Shown here piece after piece: positions 10,496 to 24,539 of a stretch of DNA of 64,000 bases. The stretch is from Xestospongia bergquistia (lineage: Eukaryota; Porifera; Demospongiae; Haplosclerida; Petrosiidae), in NCBI GenBank assembly GCA_963965975.1, contig OZ014417.1, positions 2,089,821-2,153,820 of the forward strand, given 5' to 3'. Made by a program: the position numbers and the translations under genes. Under the pieces are notes generated by a model. The model was not told where the DNA came from. It saw only the letters and a program-made list of their open reading frames with translations, and made no database searches. Within the stretch, counting starts at the first letter, position 1. Each line of letters starts with the position of its first letter.

Positions 10496-13400
10496 TTAAT
10501 TAACGTGTGTAGTAGTTTCAATTGATAACTTTCGATAAGGTAGATAACGATTAATTAAAGTCACTCCCAATAACAAGGATCCCTAAATTAATAAGAATTA
10601 TTAAAGTTAATAATATAAGATATTAACAATGATAATAAACTTACCACAGCTAGTAACACCAGACCAAATAACTAGAGAGAGATATACAAACTTATAATAG
10701 ACCTATTAAATTTTGTTAACCCTTGTATCTTACCACTGAGGCCATTTGGAAGGCCAACAATTGTGTTAATCCTCCACCTACAATAGGACCCACAAACTCA
10801 CTGACATAGAAAAATGAACCATTATATTTTATAAGATTTATTTACCCCAGACTAAGTGTAGATGATGACAGACCAGATATGATAGCATTCATAGTTTCTG
10901 AACTTGTTTTAGTATCAATTCTCCTTGTATTGTATAGAAATATTATGATAATTTGTTAATACATTAGTCAAGTATACTTACTGTGCAATTTGTAACATAT
11001 CTGTAAATATTGGGACAATACCAAATCCAATACCAATACCAATTGTTCCAAAAGATATACATGTCATCCATAAATAACTGAGTACATGTGGAAAGGGAGA
11101 TAGAGAGAGGGGGGGGAAGGGAATAAGAGTTCAATAATCAAATAATTATAAACAGTGTATACCTCTTGTCTACAATAAATTGAGCAGGACCAACAAAAAA
11201 ATAAGAACATCCTGTTAATATGATTCCTCCAATAATCAAAAATCGTGGTCCCTACATAATAATATAATAACAACTAATAACATTAATTTATTATTATCTT
11301 AGTTATCTGTCTAACTCTGTTGGTAGAACTAGGTAGGTAAGTCATTACACACAGTAATAAATGTCATTTCATTAGTCCATTCATCCATTTATCTCATCCC
11401 TCTAATCATACCATTATATCAGTAATTTTTCCAGCAAGGAATGATGATAACATGTAAGTTAATGGACCAACTAAAAATACAACACCAATTAATAATTCAG
11501 AAAGATGGAACTAAAAAAATGAAATAGAGAACAACAATAACACAAAGGGAATATATTCTATAATATAATTATATTAAATATTTATAACTTGAGGTCTTTA
11601 TACTAAACCTAACAACTAACAATGATAGTTAGTAAGACTTGTATATGATCATATTAATATCATCATCATAGAATATATTGTGAATGAGACCCTATATATA
11701 TAATATTGATATCATACTTGTTGTTTTAGGAAAGTAGACATTGTTGGACTAAAGAACCCCAGAGCAGCTACAACCACAATATTACACATTACTATAAATA
11801 TAAGAGGAGAGTATAATCTATTGATATATGAACTTACCTAATAATAAGAAGGGTACATCTATTAATAATTTAATGATAGTTTTAGGTGGTAAGAATTGTT
11901 TCTCTCCGTCTAAAATAAATAAAAATGTCAACATCTCCCTCCCTCTTTTCCCCTAGCTCCTTACCAGTATGAGGTATTAAAATAAAAAATAATGGTAGAA
12001 TGATCAAGATGGCACCTCCAGTGACAACAAAGGGAAGTAGAAATCCTCCAAACTAAATAACAAATACAATACAATAGTAACAATACAATCAGTGCATTAA
12101 GAATAATGACTAATTAAACTCACATTATACAGGAATCCTCCTAAAGGGGGTCCAATAACAAATCCAAGTCCAGACCCTACTTCCATTAAACCCTAAGTAA
12201 TAATGATAATATATACGATCATTAATATTAGCAGAGTCAACAATTTAGTGGTAATTATTAGTGATATAGTGATATAGTAATGATCAGTTGTTCTTACTAT
12301 AACTGTCCCAGTGTTCTCTGGATAGAGTATAGTAGCAATAGTAAATGATGCTGTAATATAACCAGCACTTCCAATACCTTCTATTATTCTTAATAACATT
12401 GAAAATATTACAAACTCCAAAAAGTTTGACATCTTTATTAGGAATCTAATGGACAAATGGACAATGTTACAATGGATGCATAAGAGCATAATAGATCAAT
12501 AAGAATGGATGCTTACAAGAACAATAGATCAATAACAATATTGTTGGATGGACAGATAGTTATAGATTAAAATCCATGAATGGATGCATAATTTAAGGAA
12601 TGGATAAATAAATGAAGTATGTATGTATCATTAGTAAAAAATAAAGACACACCCTAATAGTATGAAGGCTCCACCCACTAAGAATGATCCTGATATTAAC
12701 ATAAACTTCAATCCAATTTCCGGTACCTATACAATAAACATAGAGTCTATGACATCATCGTAATAATATAGTGAAGTCCTATGATGTTACTAGTAAGAGG
12801 ATATATTGTGGTAATGATATATCAGGTTTCACTAATTATAAGTCAGGAAGCCGATACAGTAATACACAAATAATATGCTATCAAGTCACACAAGATCCTA
12901 TTACTCTATTTCGTTGTACATGAAACTGCTATTAACACACTATGTACCTGGTACAATGGTTTACAATAGTTTACTTGATATGTAATATTTATGCAGCTCA
13001 ACTCTACAAAAGTGCTTAAACCTTCCACAATCAAATTATAGAATATGGCAATGCAGGCCACTTCGATACTTTGTTAACTTAAAAACAATCTTTGTTCTCA
13101 TATAACAGTAGCTAACAGATAATACAATGTCATTTTATGTTATTTCTAATAATTTGGAGGAATTATGTATTTACCGAACATGCACATTTGAAGTCATTTT
13201 AATATATAAAAATAGGAATCTATCAGATCTCATTGACCAATCAACTAATTTGAATTTGTATTTGAGTTACATTATAAGCACCTACAATTAGAACATAGAA
13301 CATTATTATGAATAACTCTAGTTGCTGGTTACCATTAATATAGTCTGAGTAATCATTTCAAAAGTAATTTGTTGCTGGAAATTATGTTTGGTTGATTAAT

Positions 13401-13913
13401 TTTTGGTAAGTTTTTCCTATCTACTGACCTTTATTATATAGATTGTCCATAAACCAATAAATTAATTTAAATAAAAATAAACATTTGAGTAATATTAAAC
13501 CTGCTTACATAATAACCCAGTAGAGGTGAGAGTATTACAACACAAAGAGGAGACACTCCCATTATAAATCCCACTGTCAGACTATTAACACCATATTCAG
13601 CTGCCTACAAAATTGTAAATTAAAAAGTTTTAAATTTAATTCCCACCAATTAATTTCTGAAGTACAGTATGTACTTCTAATATAAAGCTATTACTGTGCT
13701 TACCTCTTGAGGGTAGAAAGGCGCCAAAATAGAGTAGGCACTACTGATAACGAGATAGGCTATCCACAGTGCTATAAATGTTATTAAGTTCCTAACAGTC
13801 TGTCTAGAAAATCTCCATGACTTCTTCGTATAATGTTTTTCTGATAATATTAGTGGATCAGTCTCCTTTGGTCCCGTCCATGATGTTTGTCTTTGGATTT
13901 TTACTACCGACAT
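10496..13913 (-). CDS. SLC18B1: SLC18B1-like MFS transporter, copy B
   Basis: This copy has the same 15-exon structure and exon lengths as copy A, 449 residues: 13704-13913, 13509-13604, 12653-12726, 12298-12445, 12124-12192, 11965-12052, 11838-11909, 11718-11767, 11412-11510, 11163-11251, 10982-11077, 10846-10923, 10734-10800, 10645-10671 and 10496-10582. Introns are also alignable, so the duplication is fairly recent; intron 2 is much longer here. Substitutions keep the frame. The donor of exon 3 is GTGTGT instead of GTAAGT, a weaker site. The gene is head-to-head with NDUFS8 and is probably the parental copy, because it keeps the original upstream neighbour. The predicted role is proton-coupled export or vesicular loading of polyamines or amines. 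Confidence 0.85.
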
Positions 13914-14118
13914 AATCTTGGCATGAACCAGGTGCTACTAATTACATTTGCTTGCACCATTCTTGATGGGCGTGGTTTACTAGCTGGGTATTAATTAGAA
14001 CTATAACACAGCCATGTCTTTGAGCAGTTCTAGGAGTTTGCTGTCTTTAGGAAGTAAGTATTAACAGTAAAACTGTTGTTTATCTCTGCCCCTCTATAGT
14101 TCGTCACTGGAGAACAGC
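13914..14118. promoter_or_regulatory. shared promoter region between SLC18B1 copy B and NDUFS8
   Basis: Divergent start sites leave only about 200 bases here if the proposed NDUFS8 first exon is right. The region is duplicated in decayed form at 9783-10330. Pyrimidine-rich and ATTAATTAGAA-type blocks are shared by the two copies. No TATA box was seen. Confidence 0.45.
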
Positions 14119-15887
<1,769 letters not shown>

Positions 15888-16212
15888 AATATCTATGACA
15901 TCATCATGTGACATGTTGTATATGTACTCAGTTAATATTTGAGAGTCCTCTATTGTTATGTATACAATGTTGATAACAAGATATACTACTAGTACTTTAA
16001 ACATAATATTGCTTGTATGTACTAGTGGTGGACAATCAAAGTAGTATTTTACTAGTATCTCTTAGTGGTAAATTAAACTACAATTATAGTTAGCATGTAA
16101 GATATATTACAATTCAAACTTATAGGTTAACAGAATACAATTGATAATTATTACTATACAGCCACAGACAATAACTGATTAATGATTATTCATTCTATGT
16201 ATGTGAAGTACC

Positions 16213-16793
16213 TCAAGAGTCATCTGTTGTGTTATTGTCTGTAGTATATTCTGTGTACTTACGACTAGAGCCATATACTTTATTAACAGGATATTTCTTA
16301 GCATTGAGTTCAAATTTACGAAGTACAGCTGAGGGTAAGTCAACATGACATCGTTCAGCTAACTCTACTAAGTATATTAGAACATCGCTAAGTTCCTCTC
16401 CAACATGTACTCTCTCCTCATCTGTCCATCCTATATAATAGTAGATAGTAAATAAGTATTAATACATCACATGTACATACCTGGTAGACCGACGCCTACT
16501 TCTCCTTTCCATTGACTGTAAAGGGAGGGGAAATAATCATTATATTAATTCAATATATCTCACAATATTTCTGACAATTCTCCTACTTCCCCTACTAATG
16601 CTAAGAGCACATTTCGTGGAGAATGATACTTCTTCCAGTCTCTCTCAATAGCAAAGACAGCTTGTTTTTGTCTTCTGTAACAAAACAGGAAATAGATTAA
16701 GAAGATATTCTCCTGCTATTAAATTTACATTTCTTCCAGTGACAGGTTAGAACTAAATTTAAATTTTCCTTCCTCAACAGGATTTTCTGCCAT
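16213..16793 (-). CDS. DCTPP1: dCTP pyrophosphatase 1 (all-alpha NTP pyrophosphatase, MazG-like)
   Basis: Four exons (16729-16793, 16564-16674, 16481-16515, 16213-16430) give 142 residues. The order matches animal DCTPP1: FKFSSNLSLEEIRRQKQAVFAIERDW, PRNVLLALVGEVGELSEIFQWKGE, then GEELSDVLIYLVELAERC and KYPVNKVYGSSRKYTE. The EVGEL and EELSD motifs supply the acidic residues that bind magnesium and the triphosphate in the MazG-like fold. The enzyme hydrolyses dCTP and modified dCTP to the monophosphate, cleansing the nucleotide pool in nucleus, cytosol and mitochondria. It is head-to-head with MRM1, with 55 bases between start codons. The last exon contains an internal GTAAGT that is coding (SRKY). 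Human DCTPP1 has a longer disordered tail, which is missing here. Confidence 0.93.
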
Positions 16794-16848
16794 TTCCAGA
16801 TTTGGCGCCACATATTTTTGCGCATGCTCAATAACCACGTGCTAGAGC
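16794..16848. promoter_or_regulatory. 55-base bidirectional promoter DCTPP1/MRM1
   Basis: Three known-looking motifs are packed between the two start codons: TTTGGCGCC at 16801-16809 (E2F-type), TGCGCATGC at 16819-16827 (NRF-1-type half, one mismatch to the full palindrome), and CACGTG at 16836-16841 (E-box). Their relevance to a dNTP-pool enzyme and a mitochondrial enzyme is plausible but inferred. Confidence 0.5.
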
Positions 16849-19059
16849 ATGGTATTTTCAAGGTTCTTCTCTTCTAAATCTAGTAAAGTAACTCCTTGTA
16901 TTCTTATAACACACGATTTTTATAAATTTTCTTTATTTTAGTTACCTAAGAGACGAGGAGAGCTGTTATATGGTTTAGCTTCTTGTTTAGCAGCTCTTCA
17001 AATGTCTAGACGTAAAGTCTATTCCATTATATTACAAGATGGATTTGGTAGGACCAGTATTGACAGAAAACATAATTTGAAACAGTATGTATGAGTACTT
17101 AAATCAGTTTGTTTATGAGGTTAAGTAGTTAGCTCCTCACACCTACAAAAAATGGGAGGGGCTACCTTCCAAAGACCAGCAGGACCCATATTGACTCCTC
17201 CCATATCATGTGTTGCTCTGTTTTTAAATAATGTTTCATTTACTATACATTTATTGTAGTACCTTTATTGTGTTTGTCATTTCTTTTAATTTTTAACCTA
17301 GGTTAGTTTATGATAAAGTCAATACATTTATTAGAAGTCATGATACACAACTATGTACTGTGAATAAGAGAACATTAATACAATTAATTGGTAACAAGAA
17401 ACTACATCAGGTACATTAATAGAATACTGTTTAAAACTATTAATAATCAAAAGTTACTTTAGTAAAACCTCAGGAAATCCCTTTTAAGCTTAAACTATTA
17501 TTTAACTTGATCTATTTTACTAGTTCTAGTTAGTACTATACACAATAAGCTATAATACCATCTATTTGTGACAACATTGTTCTTAACTTGTATAGGGTAT
17601 ACTAATGGATGTAGAACCATTACATTTTAAACCTACAGATGGAAACAAACTATTCCAGAAGTAATATTATGTTATATAAAATACATTATAGTTATTAATA
17701 TGGAGTGATTTTAATACAGATATTATAGAGATCCAGCTACTTTGCCATTATGGTTGGTATTATATCAAGTTCAAGTGAGGAGGATGTTCTTGTAATTAAC
17801 AGCCTATATAAAGTTATTATATGCTAGGATCCTATGAACTTTGGTGCTATTTTACGATGTGCTTACTTTTTAGGAGTTGATAATATCTTTGTTACATCAC
17901 AAAACAGGTTAGACTGAGCAGGTTGTACTTATAAAAAACATTGTTATATCTCTAATTAATGGATGATACTGTTATAAATCTATTACTATTGTTGTCTTTG
18001 TCTGTAGTTGTTGTCTCTCTCCTGTTGTTAGTAAAGCCAGTGCTGGAGCAATGGAATTTATTACAGTCTATTCTATCTCAGATTTGTCTTCAATGTTAAT
18101 GGTAAATAGACCTCATTAAACTCAGTATTGTTTTTAATTTCATTACAAATAATGTCAAAACTTATCAGATATTTATATATGTATTGTAGCAAGCTATGAA
18201 TTTAGGCTGGGAAATACTTGGAGCAGATAGTCCACAAACCATTTCAAATTTTGATCATTCTAAATCACATTCTATTTCAGTAATATCATGTCAAGATCAT
18301 CAAATAAAAAGACCTACTATTTTAGTAGTAGGTAAGTATTATAGCTGTAATACTGATATCTAGTCTCATTCCCAGACTACCTTGATATGGAGTATGGGAA
18401 CATAACTAGATAATAGACATCATTATAGTAAGTACTATGACATCCATACTATAACGTCTTTGGTATAGTTAGCTATAAGAACATGTAAGACTATTGGTAT
18501 TATAGTGATAGGTACAGTTCCACATGATCCTATATGCCTGTGTGGTAATAAAATTATCATAGATTATCTTTTCTTGGTAATTTCAAATGTTTTTGAAGCT
18601 ATATTTAGAACAGTGTTTTAGGTTAAAGACATAAAGAAAGTAAAAGTTAATAGAGTTATTCCTAATAAAACATGTGGAAGACAATATAATATACTATGTA
18701 GTTTAGTTTGTTCATTTCTTAGTAACTATTCCACACATCATGGTGAATTTTTACAAATTATTAAGCAGAATTTTAACTTACTAAACACTTTATGACCAAT
18801 TCCCATTTTTTCTCATCAATAATTTCTATTATACTATTGATATAATATGTTTTTGATGTATTTCTGTACTCTAGGAAATGAGGGGTGTGGTTTACCACAA
18901 GACATTCTAAACTGTTGTACATCATTGTTGACTATACATCCTCTGAGAGGACTACCTCTAGGATTTGACTCTCTGAATGTCTCCGTGGCAACAGGAATAC
19001 TCCTACATAACCTTCAGATTAACAAACTTGAAAACTTTAAACAAACTACTATTAGTTAA
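16849..19059 (+). CDS. MRM1: mitochondrial rRNA 2'-O-methyltransferase 1 (SpoU family)
   Basis: Nine exons (16849-16887, 16942-17084, 17302-17410, 17596-17660, 17720-17774, 17828-17907, 18008-18101, 18190-18331, 18875-19059) encode 303 residues. The first exon, [13 protein letters not shown], is a good mitochondrial presequence. [16 protein letters not shown] is the substrate-binding N-terminal domain. The SPOUT knot motifs are present: [20 protein letters not shown] (motif 1 with the catalytic Arg), [12 protein letters not shown] (motif 2) and [15 protein letters not shown] (motif 3). It methylates the 2'-hydroxyl of the conserved G in the peptidyl-transferase loop of mitochondrial large-subunit rRNA. 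Most introns are small, and the 543-base intron 8 is the longest. It shares its promoter with DCTPP1. No defects were seen. Confidence 0.92.
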
Positions 19060-19935
19060 TACAAACATTACTATAATTTACAAAATATATCATACATTAT
19101 TATAACAGACATGATTTAAATAATAATTGTTAGTAAATAACACTCATCAAGATCATAAATGTACTACTGTTATCTTTGTCTTCACAATTTTTCTTCATTG
19201 GATAGCCATTCTATACTAGTGGTGGTATATCATAATATGCTAGGTCAAGATTGAGGTTAGTGGTTCAATAAAATCCACTACGAGTACTCAGGTCAGGATT
19301 AATATAAGATTAGTGGTTCAGTAAAGCCCACTAGGAGTATGCTTGTTGGTATGGTATGATACTATACTACTATCATTTAGAGATTTAAAGAGATTATATT
19401 GTGTAGCCAGATAGTAAGAAAATGACTTGAAAATATATTGGATAAATCTGTACTGTGTATATAATATTAATTCTCTGTTCAGTTAGTACACTAGTTGTAG
19501 CTAGAGTTGTCTAAGTGAGTAGTTACCCATTGTTTTTACAGTAACACAATTGTATGGAGCATAAATATCACTAGGCTATAATGGAAATTGATTCTTTATC
19601 CAACTTACGTTTCTAGATCCTAAATCTTGAAACCCAAAGGAAGTACATGAAATCTGTCCTCTTCCAAAGTGTCCTCCTGGACATTATTCACTTTCACATT
19701 GATTCTCTATCTATAGTTTCGTATACTTCGTACGCATTCTTATAAATGTTTATAATTACTTTATTGCAAGCTGAGATTACTGATGCGTCTGCCAAGACTT
19801 GGCCCATAAGTTTATCAGCACGGAAGTCTGGCCTCATAATTTAGATTGTTACGCCCCTTCTTATTCTCGCCCCATTGAGCGCTAAGCATTCACGTCCTTC
19901 TTACTGTTCTTTAGTTTAAGCAGTGTTATCACAAA
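19060..19935 (+). other. intergenic region, nudix-gene fragment and leader exon candidate 1
   Basis: At about 19190-19250 the sequence matches 42140-42185, inside the last exon of the NUDT6-like gene (CTTCATTGGATGGCC and flanks), a displaced fragment. Near the end, TTATCACAAA followed by GTAAGTCGATGCATCCA (donor at 19936) is almost identical to 30236-30258. It is the best candidate for the untranslated first exon of the first Roc-COR-Death locus. The transcription start is not visible. Confidence 0.4.
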
Positions 19936-20534
19936 GTAAGTCGATGCATCCATCCATAAAATTAATCATCCTATTATTAGTTAGCTATTATATAGCGGTG
20001 AATAGAACCCCATCTCCTAGTTAGCTAAGACAAGTTATTCCTTACATTGTAGGTGTTTTTTGTGTAAAGTAAAATTGATATTTAAACAGGCGGTATTAGT
20101 GCAAATCAAGTCTGTACATAATGTATAATATATATACATGATTATGTATCTATAATGTAGATAACCAACCTTTCTAAAATAATTAAGGTTATCTTGGTGC
20201 ACATTAGTTCATGCACAATTTGTAATTATGTTTAATTATGTTTCTAATGTCTGAAAATAAGTTTATTTTATTAACAGTCAATTTTTCAATGATGGATACA
20301 TGAAGTATGTTATAGGTCAAGCCTGTAATATTTAGTACAAGTTTCTTGTGTTGTCTGTTTCATTGATAAAATAAAGACAGCATTAAATTTCATTGTAATT
20401 TTGAAATATCACAGTAAGGACTTTTGTTGCAGACAAAAGTTTGTAATTCTAACTTCATTTTGTTTAGAAAGTCCTATTTTGCATGTTGTAGCTTTTATTC
20501 ATTGTTCATTAATTTATAATTTCTCTTTTATTAG

Positions 20535-20537
20535 ATG
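20535..20537 (+). other. three-base candidate exon consisting of ATG (locus 1)
   Basis: The site reads TTTTATTAG / ATG / GTAAGT. The same arrangement with homologous flanks is found at 31481-31483. It would be the start codon isolated as its own exon, upstream of the array of single-codon candidates. It is seen directly as sequence; its use in splicing is inferred. Confidence 0.45.
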
Positions 20538-22047
20538 GTAAGTGTAATAACTATTTTGAAGCTGATTTTATAGTCTCATTCTGTAATCCCTCTCTGGTGA
20601 TATTCTACATGAACCTTTACTCTTCTCTATTGTTATATATGGGACTAAATAATAGGGAGTAAGTTCAATTAAGTTAGCTTATTTGGAGTGAGCCTGCATG
20701 AGTAATAAATTAAATGTTTCTTGTATAATCATTTATTTGTCCAAAGTTTTACTTATGTTAAAGTCTAGTGCCAGAATGGAGGACCAAGTGCAAGGTCATT
20801 ACTTTAATTAAAGCTGATTTTTAGATTACCTAATCATTATGTATTAGTCATAAACATAAATTTGATTTAATGAGCTGTACCATAATAAGGCTCACTCCTT
20901 TGAGATTATATTTGATAATGTTCTAATACAACATGCATGTCATTTAATCTTTTTCGTGTTCTATTTTCTTTATATAATGCTCTCACCTTATCTGCATCAA
21001 TTATAGATTATTGTAAGTACATAATTATTACATTAACTTTGTTAAGTAATTGAATACGCACTGTTTGTGTATCAAGCTAATTTGAATGTACTTAAAAGTT
21101 GCTATTAAACAATTAATTTTTCCCCTATCATCATATTTGAACTTTATGTATCTTTCTTTCTCTTATTGATCTATCTCACTATAATGGCACATTCATTTGT
21201 TTAACCTGTATCTCCTGCTACTATTTAGATTGTGAGTAGATGAAAATTATAATAGTAATATTCAATATAATATATATTAAATATTTCTTTTCCATTTTAA
21301 TTCCCCTCTGACAACAACTTAACCTGTATTTTCTGCCATTACTTAGAGTGTAAGTAAATGTAATAATTGTGTTAGTAACCAGTGTAATGTATTGATGAAA
21401 TAGATTGTATCATTAATGTTCATATTTTTATGTATCATTCCTTTCCCTTTCTTAATGCCACTGTGATGACAGCTTCACTTGTATTTTCTCCCAATATTTA
21501 GTGTTAAGTAGATATAATAATTGTGTTAGTTAGTATAATGTCTTGAACAAGATTGTATCAATACTGTTCAAATTTTATGTATCTTCCTTTTTCCTTTTGG
21601 ACAACAACTTCACTTGTACTTTCTGCTAATATTTAGGTGGTAAGTAGAAATAATGATGACATTAGTAATCAGTATTATGTATGCACCAAAAATAGTTGAT
21701 TAGTTGATTTAACCAATATTATGGTATTTTAAGTTGTATATAATTCACTGACAAGTAGTAAGCATCATACTGTTCGTAACAAATATACAGCTTGTAGTCA
21801 TATAATTAATTGTCAGAGATATTGTTTAATGCCTCATTAGTTAGAACAATAATTTTCAAAGATGCTAGGCCTACGTGTGAGGTCTGTCACTATGGAATTT
21901 ATTGATTGGATATCCCTCTTTACCAGACACATGTCCTTTCTGAGACATCATTTGTTGAAGTAAAACAAATTATTAATTCCATAGTAGTTAGTACCCCAAA
22001 CAACATATATTGATAATAATTTTCAGTCTAATTGGTATGTATAAAAT

Positions 22048-22280
22048 GTGACCTGATTTGCAAAAAGAGACCACTTCTGTCAAAACATTTGTGACCTGAT
22101 TTGTCAAAAATAAACTGTTCAAACATCTCAAAAAATAGTTATGTATATACAGTTGTTGTATATGCATAACTATTCTATATATATACAAAACTGTTTTTAA
22201 TATTTTTAACATTGTTTTTTTATCACAAATCAGGTCACAAATATTTTGACAGAAATGGTCCTTTTTGCAAATCAGGTCAC
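22048..22280. mobile_element. palindromic MITE-like element
   Basis: Nearly the whole 233 bases form a hairpin. The left arm begins GTGACCTGATTTGCAAAAAG and continues through CTTCTGTCAAAACATTTGTG; the right arm holds the reverse complement of both blocks (TTTTGACAGAA, then CAAATCAGGTCAC). The centre is a TATACA/TGTATA-rich loop. There is no coding capacity. It lies between two array units and accounts for part of the gap from 21639 to 22436. Confidence 0.6.
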
Positions 22281-24539
22281 AAATGTAGGTGATCACAAGT
22301 TGGTTTTAAAAAGCAATCTCTTTTAATAGTGTATCAATGAAGTAGATCATATTATTAATATTCAAAATTTATGAATATTTTTTTCTTAATGATAATCTGA
22401 CAACAACTTGACCTGTATTTTCTGCCACTATTTAGGTGGTAAGTAGAAGTAATAATTGTGTTAATAACCAGTGTAATGTATTGATGAAGTAGACTGTGTT
22501 GTATTTATTTTATATATCTTTCCCTTTTCCTTTCTTAATGCCACTCTGATGACAACTTGACATGTACTTTCTACCACTATTTAGGAGGTAAGTAGATGTA
22601 ATAATTGTATTAGTAACCAGTGTAATGTATTGATGAAATAGATTGAGTCATATTTTATATGTTTCCTTTTTCATTTCTCAATACCACTCTGACATTTATT
22701 TTCTGCCACTATTTAGACAGTAAGTAAAATTAATAATTGTGTTAGTAACCTCTGCAATGTGTTTATAAAATATAAAGACTATATCATAATTATTTATTTA
22801 TCTTTCCTTTTCTTTTTTTAATTCCACTCTTACGACAACTTGACATGTATTTTTTTCTACAATTTAGAGGGTAAGTAGATATGATAATTGTGTTATTAAC
22901 AAGTGTAACATATTGATGAACTAGATTATGTTATTAAATTTCATAGTTTATGTTTCTTTCTTAATGCCACCTTACTGACAATTTCACCTGGATTTTCTGC
23001 CACTATTTAGAAAGTAAGTAGATATGATAATTGTGTTAGTAACAAATGTAATGTATTACTGAAGTAGACTGTGTTATATTTTTATATCTTTCCCTTTTTT
23101 CTAAATGCTACTCTGATAACAACTTGACCTGTTTTTTCTGTCACCATTTAGGAAGTAAGTAGATTTATGAGTTGTGTTAATAAACAGTGTAATTCATTAA
23201 TTAAGATTGTGTCATTAATGGTCAAACTTTATGTATATTTCCTATTTCTTTTTTTAATGTCACTCTAATGCCAACTTAACTAATGTCACTCTAATGCCAA
23301 CTTGACCTGCCACTTTTTAGGTGGTAAGTTAAAATAATAAATGTTTTAGTAACTAGTGTAATATATTGATGAAGTACATTGTGTTATATTTTATGTATCT
23401 TTCCTTTTTTATTTCTTAATGCCACTTTGATGACAACTTGTCTTACATTTTTTGTCACTATTTAGAGGGTAAGGATATATGATAATTGTGTTAATAACCA
23501 GTGTAATATGTTGATGAAATAGACCGTATCATTAATGTTCAATTTTTTCGTATTTTTCCTTTTTCCTTTCTGAATGCTACTTTAATGACAAATTGTCTTA
23601 TATTCTTGTCACTTTAGAAGGTGAGGATATATGATAATTTCTGTTAATAACCAGTGTAATGTATTGATAATGTGTCATATTTTATATATCTTTTCTTTTT
23701 CATTTCTTAATGTCAACCTGATGACAACTTGACCTTTATTTTTTGCCACACTTTAGCTGGTAAGTAGAAGTAATAATTGTGCTAATAACCAATGTAATGT
23801 ATAGATGATGTATATTGTGTTATAATTTATGTATCTTTTCTTTTTCCATTTTAATGCCACTTAAATGAGAACTTGTCTTGTATTTTCTCCCTCTATTTAG
23901 ACAGTAAGTAGAAGTAACATTTGTAATGTATTAATGAAGTAGGCTGTATCATTAAGTTTAAATTTTATGTATCTTTTCTTTTTCTTTTCTTAATGGCACT
24001 TTGATAAAAAATTGAACTTTATTTCTGCCACTATTTAGGATGTAAGAAATATTTATATTAGTAACCAATATAATGTATTGATGAAGTAGACTGTAATATT
24101 AATGTTCAAATCTTAATTATCTTTTCTTTTGTCCTTTCTTAATGCGACTCTGATGAAAATTTTGAACTGTATTTTCTGCCACAATTTAGCTGGTAAGTAG
24201 AAATAATAAATGTATTAGTACTTAGCATAATGTATTGATGTAGTAGATTGTGTAATATTTTATGTATCATTTCCTTTTCCTTTCTCATTGCCATTTTGAT
24301 GAAAAAATTAAACTGTATTTGCTGCCACAATTTAGCTGGTAAGTAGAAGCAATGATTATGTTAGTAACGTGTAATGTATTGAAGTAGTAGACTGTATTAT
24401 TAATATTCAATTTTTTATCTTTCCGTTATCCTTATTTAATACCACTTTATTAAAAATCATTGCATACTGATATTAAAATAAACACTCGTGAAATTGCTAG
24501 CTGTATATGGATTAAAGTAATAGAACAACTATTATGTAT

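Noticed and set aside
16250-16275. GTAAGT donor in the last DCTPP1 exon (minus strand)
   Set aside because: The codons continue the conserved SSRKYTE end of the protein, so it is coding and not a splice site.
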